Origin: Fistulifera solaris
Lineage: Eukaryota > Bacillariophyta > Bacillariophyceae > Naviculales > Stauroneidaceae
DNA: 64,000 bases
Assembly (NCBI GenBank): GCA_030295235.1
Contig: AP026152.1
Location: forward strand, 496,001-560,000
Direction of reading: 5' to 3'
Part shown: positions 42,697-52,782 of the stretch, piece after piece
Position numbering within the stretch: position 1 is the first letter of the stretch
How the letters are laid out: each line of letters begins with the position of its first letter
Notes under the pieces: model-generated
The model's input: the letters and a program-made list of their open reading frames with translations, nothing else
Databases searched by the model: none
What the model was told of the DNA's origin: nothing
Program-made: the position numbers and the translations under genes

Positions 42697-44593
42697 ATGA
42701 AGACGAATAACACTCGAAAACGAACCGCACTCTTGATGACATTTATGTTGACACGTTTGGAACCGGCACAATGCTTTCATGCCACGAATACCGCCACGAG
42801 ACCCTCCCGCACCACGGCGTCCTATTTTCGCGAATCCGACGAGTCGGAGAGCGCGGCTGTTTCGTATTTTGCCTTTCTGGCCGACACATTGACACCGCAA
42901 CAACTCCCGGCCTGGCTTGCGATTCCGCAGAGTCACCTCGCGGAAGCGAACATGAAAAGCACTGCAATCGGAAATGAGAGAATCGTCCTATTTTACCGAA
43001 ACGGAATCCCGAAAATTGATGCTGGCGATTGAAGACGCGGCGGCCGGAGATCGCAGTAAAGTGGCGGGGGCGGCGGAGTTTTGTTTGTTGCTGCAAGAAA
43101 CGGTAGAAATTGGTTTCAATGCGTTGGTGGCGGCGTGTTATCACTACTGTTCGTGTGTGACCGCACGAAAACGTGTCAGTGGCTGGTATTTGGATGATTC
43201 GCATGAGCATTTGCATTCGTACGGTGCGCATGTTATGAAGATTTCGGAAGATACGGACCGCTTGAAGCGTTTGGAGATGGTGGCTGCCACCGTGACATCG
43301 TCCGAGCCAGCGGATCGCGTTCGGCCGGATTCGAAAGATGCGGAGAATTTAAGGAAGCTATTGTTATCGGAAACACATGATTGGAGAGCACTAGCCATCC
43401 GATCGGGTGCTTGCTTGTATCGCCTTCGGGGCATCTTAAAGTCTTCCGTGGAAGGAGAACGCCGGACACGAGAAGCGGCACGTACCGCACGAGAAGCACT
43501 CAGTATTTATGCGCCGTTGTCGAGTCGCCTGGGTCTACACAAGCTGAAAAACGAGTTGGAAGGAGATGCCTTTCGGATCCTTTATCCGCGTCAGTTCGCG
43601 GCTGTCAACTCCTTGGCGCACGAAACCATTGGTGGTGATAATGATGTCGGGCAAAACATGAAGCAGCTTCTGGCGGAAGTGCAACAAGAAATGACGACTA
43701 TGCTGGAGAATGACGAAGAATTCAGCAAACTGGTGGAGAACTTTAGTGTCACTGCTCGAGTCAAGGAGCCCTTTTCCATGTGGAAGAAGATGTTGCGCGA
43801 CGGATACAAGCATGTGTTGCAAGTTCCGGATGCTTTGGCGTTACGAATTATTGTTGATGCTAAGAAGCTAACGCCAGATGAACCAGCTGAGGTAACGCGA
43901 GCTCGGGATCGGGCGCTGTGTTACTATGCGGAACGTCTTTGCGCAGCACGCTGGAAGCCCGCACCTGATAACCCAAGATTCAAGGACTACATCAAGTCTC
44001 CCAAGCGTAATGGATACCAGAGCTTGCATTACACAGCTCACACTGAGTTCCGCGGTCAAATGTGGAGCTTGGAGATTCAAGTGCGCTCAGGTGAAATGCA
44101 CAAGGTGGCCGAGTTTGGTCTCGCGAGTCATTGGGACTATAAGATTGCAAAAGGTCCGGAAAGCAGCTCCGACGTCTCTGTCGAGATAACGGGAAATTAC
44201 TTCAAGAATGTCAAGCAATGGCATTGGGAGCAGCATGGTGGCTCTGTCAAAGTCGATGCCAGTCCAGCATCCTCCGTGCCCGTAACCATGTCAGATATCT
44301 GGCAGAGCCGTCGTCGTGTCGATAGAATACGAGAGCGAACAGCCAAGTTAGAGCCCTATTTGCAAGCAATGACTGCAGCTCAAGAGAACTTGGCTCGCGA
44401 GCAAGTCTTTGTGTTCTTTGGTTCGAAACTGATGGCTCTGCCGGCTGGTTCTTGTGTGCTAGATGCAGTCCGTAGTGTCAACCCTGCTCGTGTACAAGAA
44501 GACGACTTGGTGTTGAACGGATCTTCAACTTCTCTGACGCATTTGCTGAGCAATGGTGATGTCCTGTCTGTTGTGCAAGAGGCTCGAGTGTAA
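42697..44593 (+). CDS. RelA/SpoT homologue, plastid (p)ppGpp synthetase
   Basis: Inferred 631 residues. The N-terminus (MKTNNTRKRTALLMTFMLTR ... CFHATN) resembles a plastid leader. The region ~100-290 corresponds to the HD domain, but where hydrolases have HD and ED the sequence reads YHYCSC, so ppGpp hydrolysis is probably lost. The synthetase domain is well kept: ARVKEPFSMWKKMLRDG, ALALRIIVDAKK, DYIKSPKRNGYQSLHYTAH, LEIQVRSGEMHKVAEFGLAS. A TGS-like C-terminus follows (FVFFGSKLMALPAGSCVLDA). Diatom RSH enzymes are known to be plastid proteins controlling growth under nutrient limitation. The frame breaks at ~42970, where one G less gives STAIEMRESSYF. Confidence 0.88.
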
Positions 44594-44714
44594 TTTGGAA
44601 AGTGTACAGAAACAATTGTTTGAATTGAGAAAAACAGCCGTATTACTAGATCACATTTTTGTTTCCAAAAGAAGTCTCTAGCGTATCTACATTTTATTAG
44701 GACTGTATTGTGTG

Positions 44715-46152
44715 TTATCGATTCTTTCGAACGAACATGTGATATCGTTTTCGAAACAATTTATCATCCTCAAAGATGAGCGATTTTGCATCGAGATTGT
44801 ACCCTTTGTTTCGTGCTGCTTGCGTCCAAAAATCTTTCGATACACCGCCCCAATCAAACGTGGCTTCACAAAACCTGAACAAGAAAAGTGAGATCAGCGC
44901 ATTGTAGTTGTCAAGTATATATGTGCTCTCGAGAACCAACTTACGGATAGGATACGTGCTCGACAATAATGGGTGCACCCTTTTTCGCCACTCGAACCAT
45001 TTCGGCAAACCATTGTGCAAACCATCGATCTTGTCGATGCTGCGCATCTCGTTTTTGCTTCATTGCTTCTTCATCGCCATTTTCGGCCTTCTTACACAAG
45101 GTTAGGTACGCATTTAGTGGGTCACCGGAGGGATGCCATTCCAAGGGATCCGATAGGGGAGGAATGTAAGCCGTAAAGACCAAATCAAACGACTCGGAGG
45201 GTACAAAGGCTAGTTGCGTCGAGTCTGCCTGACAGATGGTACCCAATTTTCCTCCTGTCGGTAAGTATTTTTGTTTCCCGAGAGCGGTGGCGACTTGTAC
45301 CGATCCTGACGAACGATCGTTGCCGTACACGGTGATGTTATGAATTTGTTTCACTTCTTTCATTATATCCAAGACCATGTGCAAATGCAGTCCGTCTCCG
45401 AGTGCACTTTCGTAAATCAGACTATTATCCGCCAAATAAGGGGCATACCGTTGGGCAATCCAGTCGTGCATTCCCTTTTTGACTTCGGCATACGAATGCC
45501 CCCAATCATCCAATTCCATGTGTCGAAATGTTTTCATGAATTTTGTCAGGTTGGATATTATTTGCGAGCTGTGATCGGGGAACATGGAATGGGTCGGTGG
45601 TTGTTGGTCTGCGTCGAACGTACAGGGGCAGGCATATTTCAAGGAATCGTCGTCGGTATTGATGAGAATGGGACTGTCTCCGGTTTGAAAACAGGAATTT
45701 GGGTCAATCGATGCGTTCGGTGTGTCGTTTGTAGGTTTCTTTCCCTGATTATTGTTGTTAGGAACTGGCTTTTTGTTGTCATCTGGAATGACTGGCACCT
45801 TATCATCGTCACTGTTGTCGTCATCGTCATTATCATTCTTGTCGTCGTCGTCATTCGCGGGAAGCTTTTCGCCTTCGGAACCTCCTGGAGTAATTTTTCG
45901 ATTCCATTTAAAGGCAAATAAAGCCAGTATTACCACAAGAAGTAAACACAGGCGTCGTCGCCATTGTTTGCGAGGACCCGGGTTGTTTCGTGACCGTGCT
46001 ATTGGCGCCGTGGGACGCAATAAACCCGCTTGTTCGACGCCATCTTCGTAGTCACTCAATTCCTCATCGTCGTGTTCCTCTTCGATTTCTAAATAAAAGG
46101 GATTCACGTGCCCATTCGTGCTGCTGTTGTTGTTGTTGTGCTTGTTCGTCAT
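44715..46152 (-). CDS. type II membrane protein with SAM-methyltransferase-like domain
   Basis: 455 residues. Cytosolic N-terminus with acid cluster (EIEEEHDDEELSDYEDG), one signal-anchor helix (RLCLLLVVILALFAFKW), a long Asp/Asn-rich stem (NDDDDKNDNDDDD) and a luminal methyltransferase-like domain: SLIYESALGDGLHLHMVLD as the SAM motif I region, YGNDRSSGSVQVA, SFDLVFTAYIPPLSDPLEW and GAPIIVEHVSYP. Intron 44944-44875 (GTAAGT...CAG, 70 bp) joins VSYP to FCEATFDWGG in frame. The start at 46152 (MTNKHNNNNSS) is preferred over 46353, which would add an implausible Cys/Tyr-rich segment. Substrate unknown; a Golgi or ER location is inferred. Confidence 0.78.
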
Positions 46153-46559
46153 ATTGTGTATGAAATAGTAAGTCGGGAGAGGAATACAAGAACAACAATA
46201 ACAGCAACAACTCCTCAAGGCGGAATAAAGAGAAAAAGGCGCAAAAACGATTTCGTCGTTCATCGATCGATCCGTTGGACGCGTGTGGACGGACGCACGT
46301 GTGGCGGCAGATTCATTCCACTCTTTATGAGAAAAGAGTAGGCGGAGATTCATGAGTACCGTATCTTAAGTACAAAACGCCAATAAAAGCCGGACGCACA
46401 AGGCGGTTGATTATGATGTAAAATACCAGGTAAATGTACAGCGGTTCCACGAGGATCGCTGCTGAAGGCTATTATTATTTCATTGCAACAACGACAACTG
46501 TAGCCCAAGATGATTTAGCTAGAGCTAACGAAATTGTAGACTAGGCAGCTTTGTCGCTG
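46153..46559. other. spacer upstream of the methyltransferase gene
   Basis: About 400 bases upstream of the minus-strand methyltransferase. It runs directly into the 220-bp tandem repeat. No gene seen. Confidence 0.4.
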
Positions 46560-47090
46560 GAAAGAATATTGATTCATGACTGAAATGCAGTCGTGGTCTC
46601 CGTAAACCAACACTTTGGGTCCATAGTAAAATAAGGCAGACAACGTTTCGCAAGGCTCTGCGACGCTAATATAATGACGTATGATGCTAACACTGTTGAA
46701 GACTGTTTCATTGCGTCAATGACAAATAAAGCTCAAGAAACTGTTCGATCGAAGGACTTGTACGTAACTTCCGTCGATGGAAAGAATATTGATTCATGAC
46801 TGAAATGCAGTCGTGGTCTCCGTAAACCAACACTTTGGGTCCATAGTAAAATAAGGCAGACAACGTTTCGCAAGGCTCTGCGACGCTAATATAATGACGT
46901 ATGATGCTAACACTGTTGAAGACTGTTTCATTGCGTCAATGACAAATAAAGCTCAAGAAACTGTGAGATCGAAGGACTTGTACGTAACTTCCGTCGATGG
47001 AAAGAATATTGATTCAAGACTGAAATGCAGTCGTGGTCTCCGTAAACCAACACTTTGGGTCAATAGTAAAATAAGGCAGACAACGTTTCG
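46560..47090. repeat. 220-bp tandem repeat, about 2.4 copies
   Basis: Copies begin at AAAGAATATTGATTCA at 46561, 46781 and 47001. The first two are almost identical over 220 bases (a few substitutions, such as GTTCGATC/GTGAGATC), and the third is cut off after ~90 bases. The unit includes TGACTGAAATGCAGTCGTGG, itself containing the inverted pair GACTG/CAGTC. A diverged fragment of the same unit lies at ~28088-28140, so the sequence is dispersed as well as tandem. The repeat sits within 100 bases of the SDR gene start. It has no coding capacity. Confidence 0.92.
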
Positions 47091-47188
47091 GTTTTTTGTT
47101 TGCACGCACTTAATTTCTTCCCTTAAGCCTTAGTACAAATGGCATTTGTACTAATATTTCTTCCTTCAACCACATTCCTACTTCCACC

Positions 47189-48139
47189 ATGTCGCCTTCT
47201 GTTATTACACTGACATCCTTGATGAAAGCCGATCACACGGCCGTCGTGACGGGCGCCTCGTCGGGCATCGGTCGGGCCGCGTGTCTCCGGTTCGCGCAAG
47301 CGGGGATGCACGTGTGGATGATTGACAATGATGCCGAAGAATTATTGTTGGCGCAAAGTTTGGTAAAACGTCATGCAGCCAATGAAACACAAATCATTTT
47401 GGCGGAAGTCATTGATGTTGCGGATGCAACCGCCATGCAGCAATTGGCGGAACAAGTCTTTGCGGCCGGACACGGGTGTCATGTTTTATTCAACAATGCC
47501 GGCATCGGGCTCGGTGGGGGTGCTTTGACCGAAATCGAACAAGTTCATCGTACGATGAATGTCAATACGTACGGTCCGATTCACGGATGTCTGGCGTTTG
47601 TTCCGAGAATGCAAGCATCGGGACAACCGGGCCTCGTCATTAATACTGGATCCAAGCAGGGAATTACCATGCCGCCCGGCAATTTGACCTATAATATGAG
47701 CAAGGCCGCACTCAAATGTGATACCGAAGGGCTCGAACACGAATTCATGAAAACACGCTATGAACAAGGTGGAAAATTGCGAGCTGCTTTGTTGATTCCG
47801 GGATGGGTCAATACGAGTATTTTGCTCAAGGCGGAACGAGCGAAAGCACACGCCAAGGGCGAATCGTACGATCCGGCGCAAGCCTTCTTTCATGAAACCA
47901 AACCACAAGCGGGAGCGTGGATGCCGTCTCAAGTCATTGATTTTCTACAACAAGAATTGGAAGAAGACAAGTTTTATATTGTGTGTCCCGACAATGATGT
48001 CGATCGAGAAACCGACAATCTGCGCATGATTTGGACCATGAATGATATTGTGCAAGATAGACCGCCCTTGTCGCGATGGCATCCGGATTATAAAGACAAG
48101 TTTGATGCGTTTGTTCAGGAACAGAAGCAAAAGAAATAG
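47189..48139 (+). CDS. short-chain dehydrogenase/reductase
   Basis: 316 residues, classical SDR. Rossmann motif VVTGASSGIGRAACLRFAQA, Asp in MIDND favouring NAD(H), LFNNAGIGLGGG, catalytic Ser in INTGSKQG and YNMSKAALK (Tyr-Lys). The C-terminal extension from ~270 (LRMIWTMNDIVQDRPPLSRW) is longer than in minimal SDRs. Substrate unknown. The frame is intact and no intron is needed. The first in-frame ATG (47189) is used; MKADHTAVVTG (12 residues in) is also possible and would remove a short hydrophobic lead. Confidence 0.9.
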   Translation: MSPSVITLTSLMKADHTAVVTGASSGIGRAACLRFAQAGMHVWMIDNDAEELLLAQSLVKRHAANETQIILAEVIDVADATAMQQLAEQVFAAGHGCHVLFNNAGIGLGGGALTEIEQVHRTMNVNTYGPIHGCLAFVPRMQASGQPGLVINTGSKQGITMPPGNLTYNMSKAALKCDTEGLEHEFMKTRYEQGGKLRAALLIPGWVNTSILLKAERAKAHAKGESYDPAQAFFHETKPQAGAWMPSQVIDFLQQELEEDKFYIVCPDNDVDRETDNLRMIWTMNDIVQDRPPLSRWHPDYKDKFDAFVQEQKQKK

Positions 48140-48358
48140 AAAGTTGGAATAAGGGAAGTAAATGAAAACAGAATCACGCAACTACGTAGACATTAGACAG
48201 CCTTCACATAGTTGTAGGAGATTAGAATGACTTTTTTAAAAAAAAAAGTGTCGTCAGCCCTGTTATATTTATTGCCCGAGGCCATTGCTAATTCTCTTAG
48301 TTGATTAAAGACGCTTCGCAAGACAAAAAAAGTCATACGCACAAGAATGTTTCTCGCA

Positions 48359-49481
48359 TTAAGCATGCCATTGCAGGGCTTCTTCATGTCGAAAACAATC
48401 GGGACAGCATCTCATGTCACTTTGTGCTCCGCAATCTCTGCAGGAGGCAGCATGCATACAAGAGGGATAGGAACACTGCGTTCGACAAAGGATACCACCC
48501 GCACAGTCGATGCGTGTCTTTCCCAAACAATCCACTCGAGATGCCACCACCCCGCGACAGAGTCCAGCGGGTGCAAAAATACCGAATCCACGACAGTTTG
48601 TACAATGAATTGCCAGAGCGTGTTTGAAATCTTCATGCTGAATTGACTCCTCGTCACTGTCATCACCTACCGGTGGTGCTGTCTGGCCCGGAATGATCAA
48701 ATCGGGGACCAAGGGCGGAAAGCGAGGTGGATGGTGGGTACGAGCACGCTTGCGTTGTGGTTCCAAGGAAGGAGTAAAAGTCAGCATGTTTTTCAAAGCT
48801 CCTTGTGCGGCTTCTTCCGGCACGGGATACGACATTTCCGTCAACAACAGTGTCCTCCGTTCTGTCACACGACACAGCGGACAAATCAAATCACGGGGTA
48901 GATTGGGAACGCACTTGACAAAATACTCGTCCAACACGAGTATTTCCCGAGAACTTGACGGCAATTTGTAACACGGAATCCAGTTTGCTTTCTTTTTGTG
49001 TCGGCCGCGGTTTGCGGGGAATCTTGAAACGGCAGGTCTCACAATTCTGCTTGCCTCGCCCACAGGGAACGTGTCGCACATCATCGATCGAAAGGATGTG
49101 ACGGCCAAATTTTCCCGAAAATACAACAGCTACCTCTTTCGGGATACTTTTACAAACTCGAAGACATCTCAACAATGAGTCCAGAGGAGATTGTGCGTTG
49201 CTAGAGACAAAGTAATTCAAGAAGACATCAGGGTCGTCATGACAGGCATCCATCCAATTTCGATCCACATTTCCAGGAATGAAGAACAAGTTACGATCCC
49301 GGAACTCTCTATGTAGCCATAAACTACAGTCCGAGGGAAGTAATTCTTCGTGTATTCGTGAAGCGACGCCCGTGCTGACTAGTCGACACGAGAGCATTTC
49401 TGGTAATTGAAGAAACGCGACGACACGTCCCCACGGAAGGGACTCCGTGTCGAGCGAAGGTGGTCGTTGAACGGGATCCAT
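48359..49481 (-). CDS. F-box-like protein with Cys-rich C-terminal region
   Basis: Inferred 373 residues. The N-terminus resembles an F-box (LPWGRVVAFLQLPEMLSCRL, then a basic helix and WLHREFRDR). The middle contains CGRGKQNCETCRFKIP. The C-terminus is rich in Cys pairs (CTNCRGFG, CRTQCSYPSC, CRDCGAQSDMRCCPDCF) that could bind zinc. I do not recognise a named family; similar F-box/zinc-binding proteins are common in diatoms. The frame breaks at the T5 run 48993-48997 (AAAAA on the coding strand); one A less gives RPTQKKANWIPCYKL. The stop at 48359 ends in EEALQWHA. Confidence 0.7.
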
Positions 49482-50168
49482 GATCCTTTATTCATCTAGC
49501 TAGAAGAGAGCAGCAGAATGAAATAAGGAATAAACGGCCAAGGGGGGCGGCAATCGCATCATCATGGTCGACCGCAAGGAATGCGGAAAAGCAGCATTGC
49601 ATGTCGCGACATGAGAACTACATCTCGTCGTAACGCCAATCACCGTACATTAAAATGCAAGTGTCGTATACCGTATCTATAAAAATGACCAATAATGACA
49701 TACGTAGTATAATTATGACCACATCCCTAATTCCTATGGATTGTAGAGCTAATTGTACGTTTTTTAAAAGAACAATAGAACAAAGAGTAATTTAGATAGT
49801 GCTTAGGGCGTAAGAGTGGTAAAAGATCTACATTGTAGATCACAATCCAGTTCAGAATACGAAACTCACCATATGTTTTGATTGGCCCACTCGGCCCACA
49901 TTCTAGAATTCACCCATACAATAAGTATGGATATTCTATCACTGTAACATTGAAACACAGATTCACATAAGAGTCGCTCAAGAGAGTCACGAGACGATTT
50001 TCGCCTCGCAATCATCATTCTTGCTTCATGATTCTTGCTTCTTGTGTGAACATTCATAAGAACAAAAAGAAAACAAGTGGCACGTGCGGAGCCGTTCATT
50101 CATTGCTGCTCGCGCGCATTCCTTTTTGTCCAAACGCTCTCCAGTTTTCACGCTTTCCGATCATCACC
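49482..50168. other. divergent spacer
   Basis: Nearly 700 bases between the divergent F-box-like and MORN genes. AT-rich around 49660-49800. No conserved ORF or repeat noticed. Confidence 0.4.
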
Positions 50169-50879
50169 ATGGCGTGTCATCCTCCAGCTCCCATCATGAG
50201 AGACCACCGAATACCGGCAACTTATACGGGGTCGTTTGGTCAATCCGGGAAACGACACGGACAGGGAGAACTGCATTGGGGAAATGGTGATATATATATA
50301 GGTAACTTTGTCAATGGGATGAGGGAAGGACACGGCACGCTGGTTTTTGCCTCCGAATCCGGTGATGGTGGTGAATACGTTGGAGAATGGCAAAACAATC
50401 TCATGCACGGCTCTGGAACATGGCGTTATCCCAATGGTGAAATGTACGTGGGAGAGTACAAAGCCGGAAAGCGATACGGCGAAGGCCGCTTCTACCACGC
50501 CAATGGTGATCTGTACGTCGGTTCCTGGTTCAACAATGAAATGCATGGCCTGGGACGATATTATTTCGCCCATGGGCTGCAGTTTGAAGGAACATTTGTA
50601 CGAAACAAACGAAATGGAAAGGGAAAATTGCAACGAGAAGATGGGACAATCGAGATCTTTCAGTACATTAACAATGAACGCGTAGGGCAAGGCGTTCGAT
50701 GGTCGGCCGACCGAAGCAAGGCGTGGAGGCTATGGATACCGAACAAACGCAACATATTGACCGGTCACGCAGTGACATACGAGAGGAAATCAATTTCGAT
50801 TGCGGAAGCTGTAAGTTTGGTTTATGATATCGAACGATGTGCAACAAATCACGATCATCCCTCCTTCATTGCCGCTTGA
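50169..50879 (+). CDS. MORN-repeat protein
   Basis: 236 residues from the preferred ATG at 50169 (MACHPPAPIM); an upstream in-frame ATG at 50028 would add an unlikely 47 residues. Six consecutive MORN repeats of ~23 residues occupy residues ~20-165, for example YTGSFGQSGKRHGQGELHWG, YIGNFVNGMREGHGTLVF, YVGEWQNNLMHGSGTWRYPN and YVGSWFNNEMHGLGRYYFAH. MORN repeats bind membranes or scaffold cytoskeletal proteins. No catalytic domain (such as PIP kinase) follows, so this is a scaffold-only protein. Confidence 0.9.
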   Translation: MACHPPAPIMRDHRIPATYTGSFGQSGKRHGQGELHWGNGDIYIGNFVNGMREGHGTLVFASESGDGGEYVGEWQNNLMHGSGTWRYPNGEMYVGEYKAGKRYGEGRFYHANGDLYVGSWFNNEMHGLGRYYFAHGLQFEGTFVRNKRNGKGKLQREDGTIEIFQYINNERVGQGVRWSADRSKAWRLWIPNKRNILTGHAVTYERKSISIAEAVSLVYDIERCATNHDHPSFIAA

Positions 50880-50971
50880 AAAGCCCCTTTCCTCGATCAA
50901 GGGCAAGACATATCCAGACGTTGTAAAGAACTATAGTCATCACATTATGTACCTTTCTATTCAAAATGCTA

Positions 50972-52379
50972 TCACGGAGATAGGCTTTGATAGTTCGGTG
51001 AAGTGCTACCAGCTGAATTTGTCTTCATTTCGGACTTGGCACTGTCATTGAGAAACCACTGAACGTGCTCCTCTGCAGAAAGACCAATTCCGCTGGTTAT
51101 TTTGTGAAGGGGGAGCACAGAAAAAGGTTCTTCCAACTGCACTCCAAGCTCTTCAATACCCAGTAGAAAATAGCTCAACAGCACTGTGATGGGGATCCTG
51201 TGGTACGAGAGATCTGACTGGTGAGAAAGAGACGTAACAGGAGACATCCGTACGTAATTCCTGCTACCATCACCACTTACATGGCAATATGATTCCAACT
51301 ATTCGTAAAATCAGGCCACAGTCCGAGAGGTAACATCAATAGCCACACTTCCAAAAAGCGAGCCAAATGGCGTGTGTACACCAATGGTACTGGTGAGCTA
51401 AGGATTCGATCATTGGCTCCCATGGCATCGCAAAGTTGATTGACCGAATATTCCAGTGTCGCCTTTTGGATATCACTCAGCGGCAAATCATTAATGGCGC
51501 ACGAAATTTCGTAGGTAGCACGAGTGGGCTTATGACGGGCCGCAATCAAATCTTCCGCTAAATCCGGACGCAAATTGGCACGACAGTCTTCGGCATAAGC
51601 CGCATCATCTTCGCGGGCACTCAGCACGTGTCGCGTCATGGAGCGGGGAAAACACCACACGGCCGCTGCCAAACGAGCAATGAGTCTAATTTTGTCACGT
51701 TCGGGAATGTTTGTCTCTTGAAGCCACGCGGCTCCCTGTCGTAGGATGGTGCGAGAGCTGTTGACTATGACGCCCCACGCTTTCCGGGCTTCGTCCCAAC
51801 GTCCGTAGGATGTGTTTGTTTTAAATACTGTAATGACAATGGTCAGAGTGAATCAATCACTTTCGAATATTAAAACGAATAAGGATTCATTAAATAGCAC
51901 GCACCGAGAAGAAGAGAGAGAGCTGGGCTACTGAATGTAAAGAATTCACTTGGCATTTGCAGTGTCGGGAAAAACGGTAAGAGACCTTCGTGATGGACAC
52001 CGTTCAAGTCATCGTACCCCGCGGCCGTCAAACAGTTAATAGCCCACACCGCCGTGGCTACAGCAGTAATAAAGAGGACTTCATTTGTGAGCTGACGAAT
52101 GACACCGGATCGCGTGATGCTCAACAGATTTCCCTTGAATCGATTTCTGGATCGATGTTTTTCCCAATCGGGCTGTGTGTAGAAATTGCGACGAAAAGGT
52201 CGACTTCGTTCACCGTACGATAATCCCGATCCATCATTCCTTGGTACAGTCGAGACATCCAGTGCACTCTTCGATGCTTTGGATGATCCAACGACCGAAG
52301 GCGTAACGAATGCGAATGCTCCGTGAAGCGATGCAGTCAAAGCGATTCCGACTATGAGCTGCCTGGTTGTGAATCTCAT
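50972..52379 (-). CDS. plastid bestrophin-like (VCCN/BST-type) channel
   Basis: 415 residues in three exons on the minus strand: 52379-51905, 51827-51281 and 51197-50972, with introns 51904-51828 (GTGCGT...CAG) and 51280-51198 (GTAAGT...CAG). Splicing gives SLLLVFKTNTSYGRWDEARK and NHIAMIPITVLLSYFLLG in frame. The leader MRFTTRQLIVGIALTASLHG ... AFAF|VTP is a clear signal plus ASAF site. Family signatures: KHRSRNRF near the N-terminus, NDLPLSDIQKATLEYSVNQL and PLVYTRHLARFLEVW in the middle, GIEELGVQLEEPFSVLPLHK near the end. Plant VCCN1 and algal BST proteins of this family carry chloride or bicarbonate across thylakoids. The frame is intact. It is more YneE/VCCN-like than the bestrophin at 2144-3430. 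Confidence 0.93.
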
Positions 52380-52782
52380 CCCTTTAACTTACTTCCGGTT
52401 AAATCGTTTGGTAGTTAAAGAATAGCTTATCGAATGAAAGCATGTTTAGAATCTCAACCATTGATCGCCACCATCGCCATATCAAAATCATTAACCGAAC
52501 AAAAAGATACCCCGCGAACAATTCTGTACCTGTTCGCGTCACACTGGCATTATGCCATCTGCTGACAGTGCGGTTCTGCAAAACCAAAACCCGAACCCTT
52601 CGATGCAAATTACTATGACTTGACACTGTACCCCGAAATGCCGAAAGCACGCGACCGACCCGTGCTCATTTTTTCGAAAAATGAAGCGTGTTTGGTATCT
52701 TTTGGGTGGACGCCGATGATCGAGGTGATGGCACAATCTTGCTCATTCTTTTACCACTCACGACAACAGATTGCATCGAACC
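52380..52782. other. divergent promoter spacer
   Basis: About 400 bases between the divergent bestrophin-like and cupredoxin genes. No gene or repeat recognised. Confidence 0.4.
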
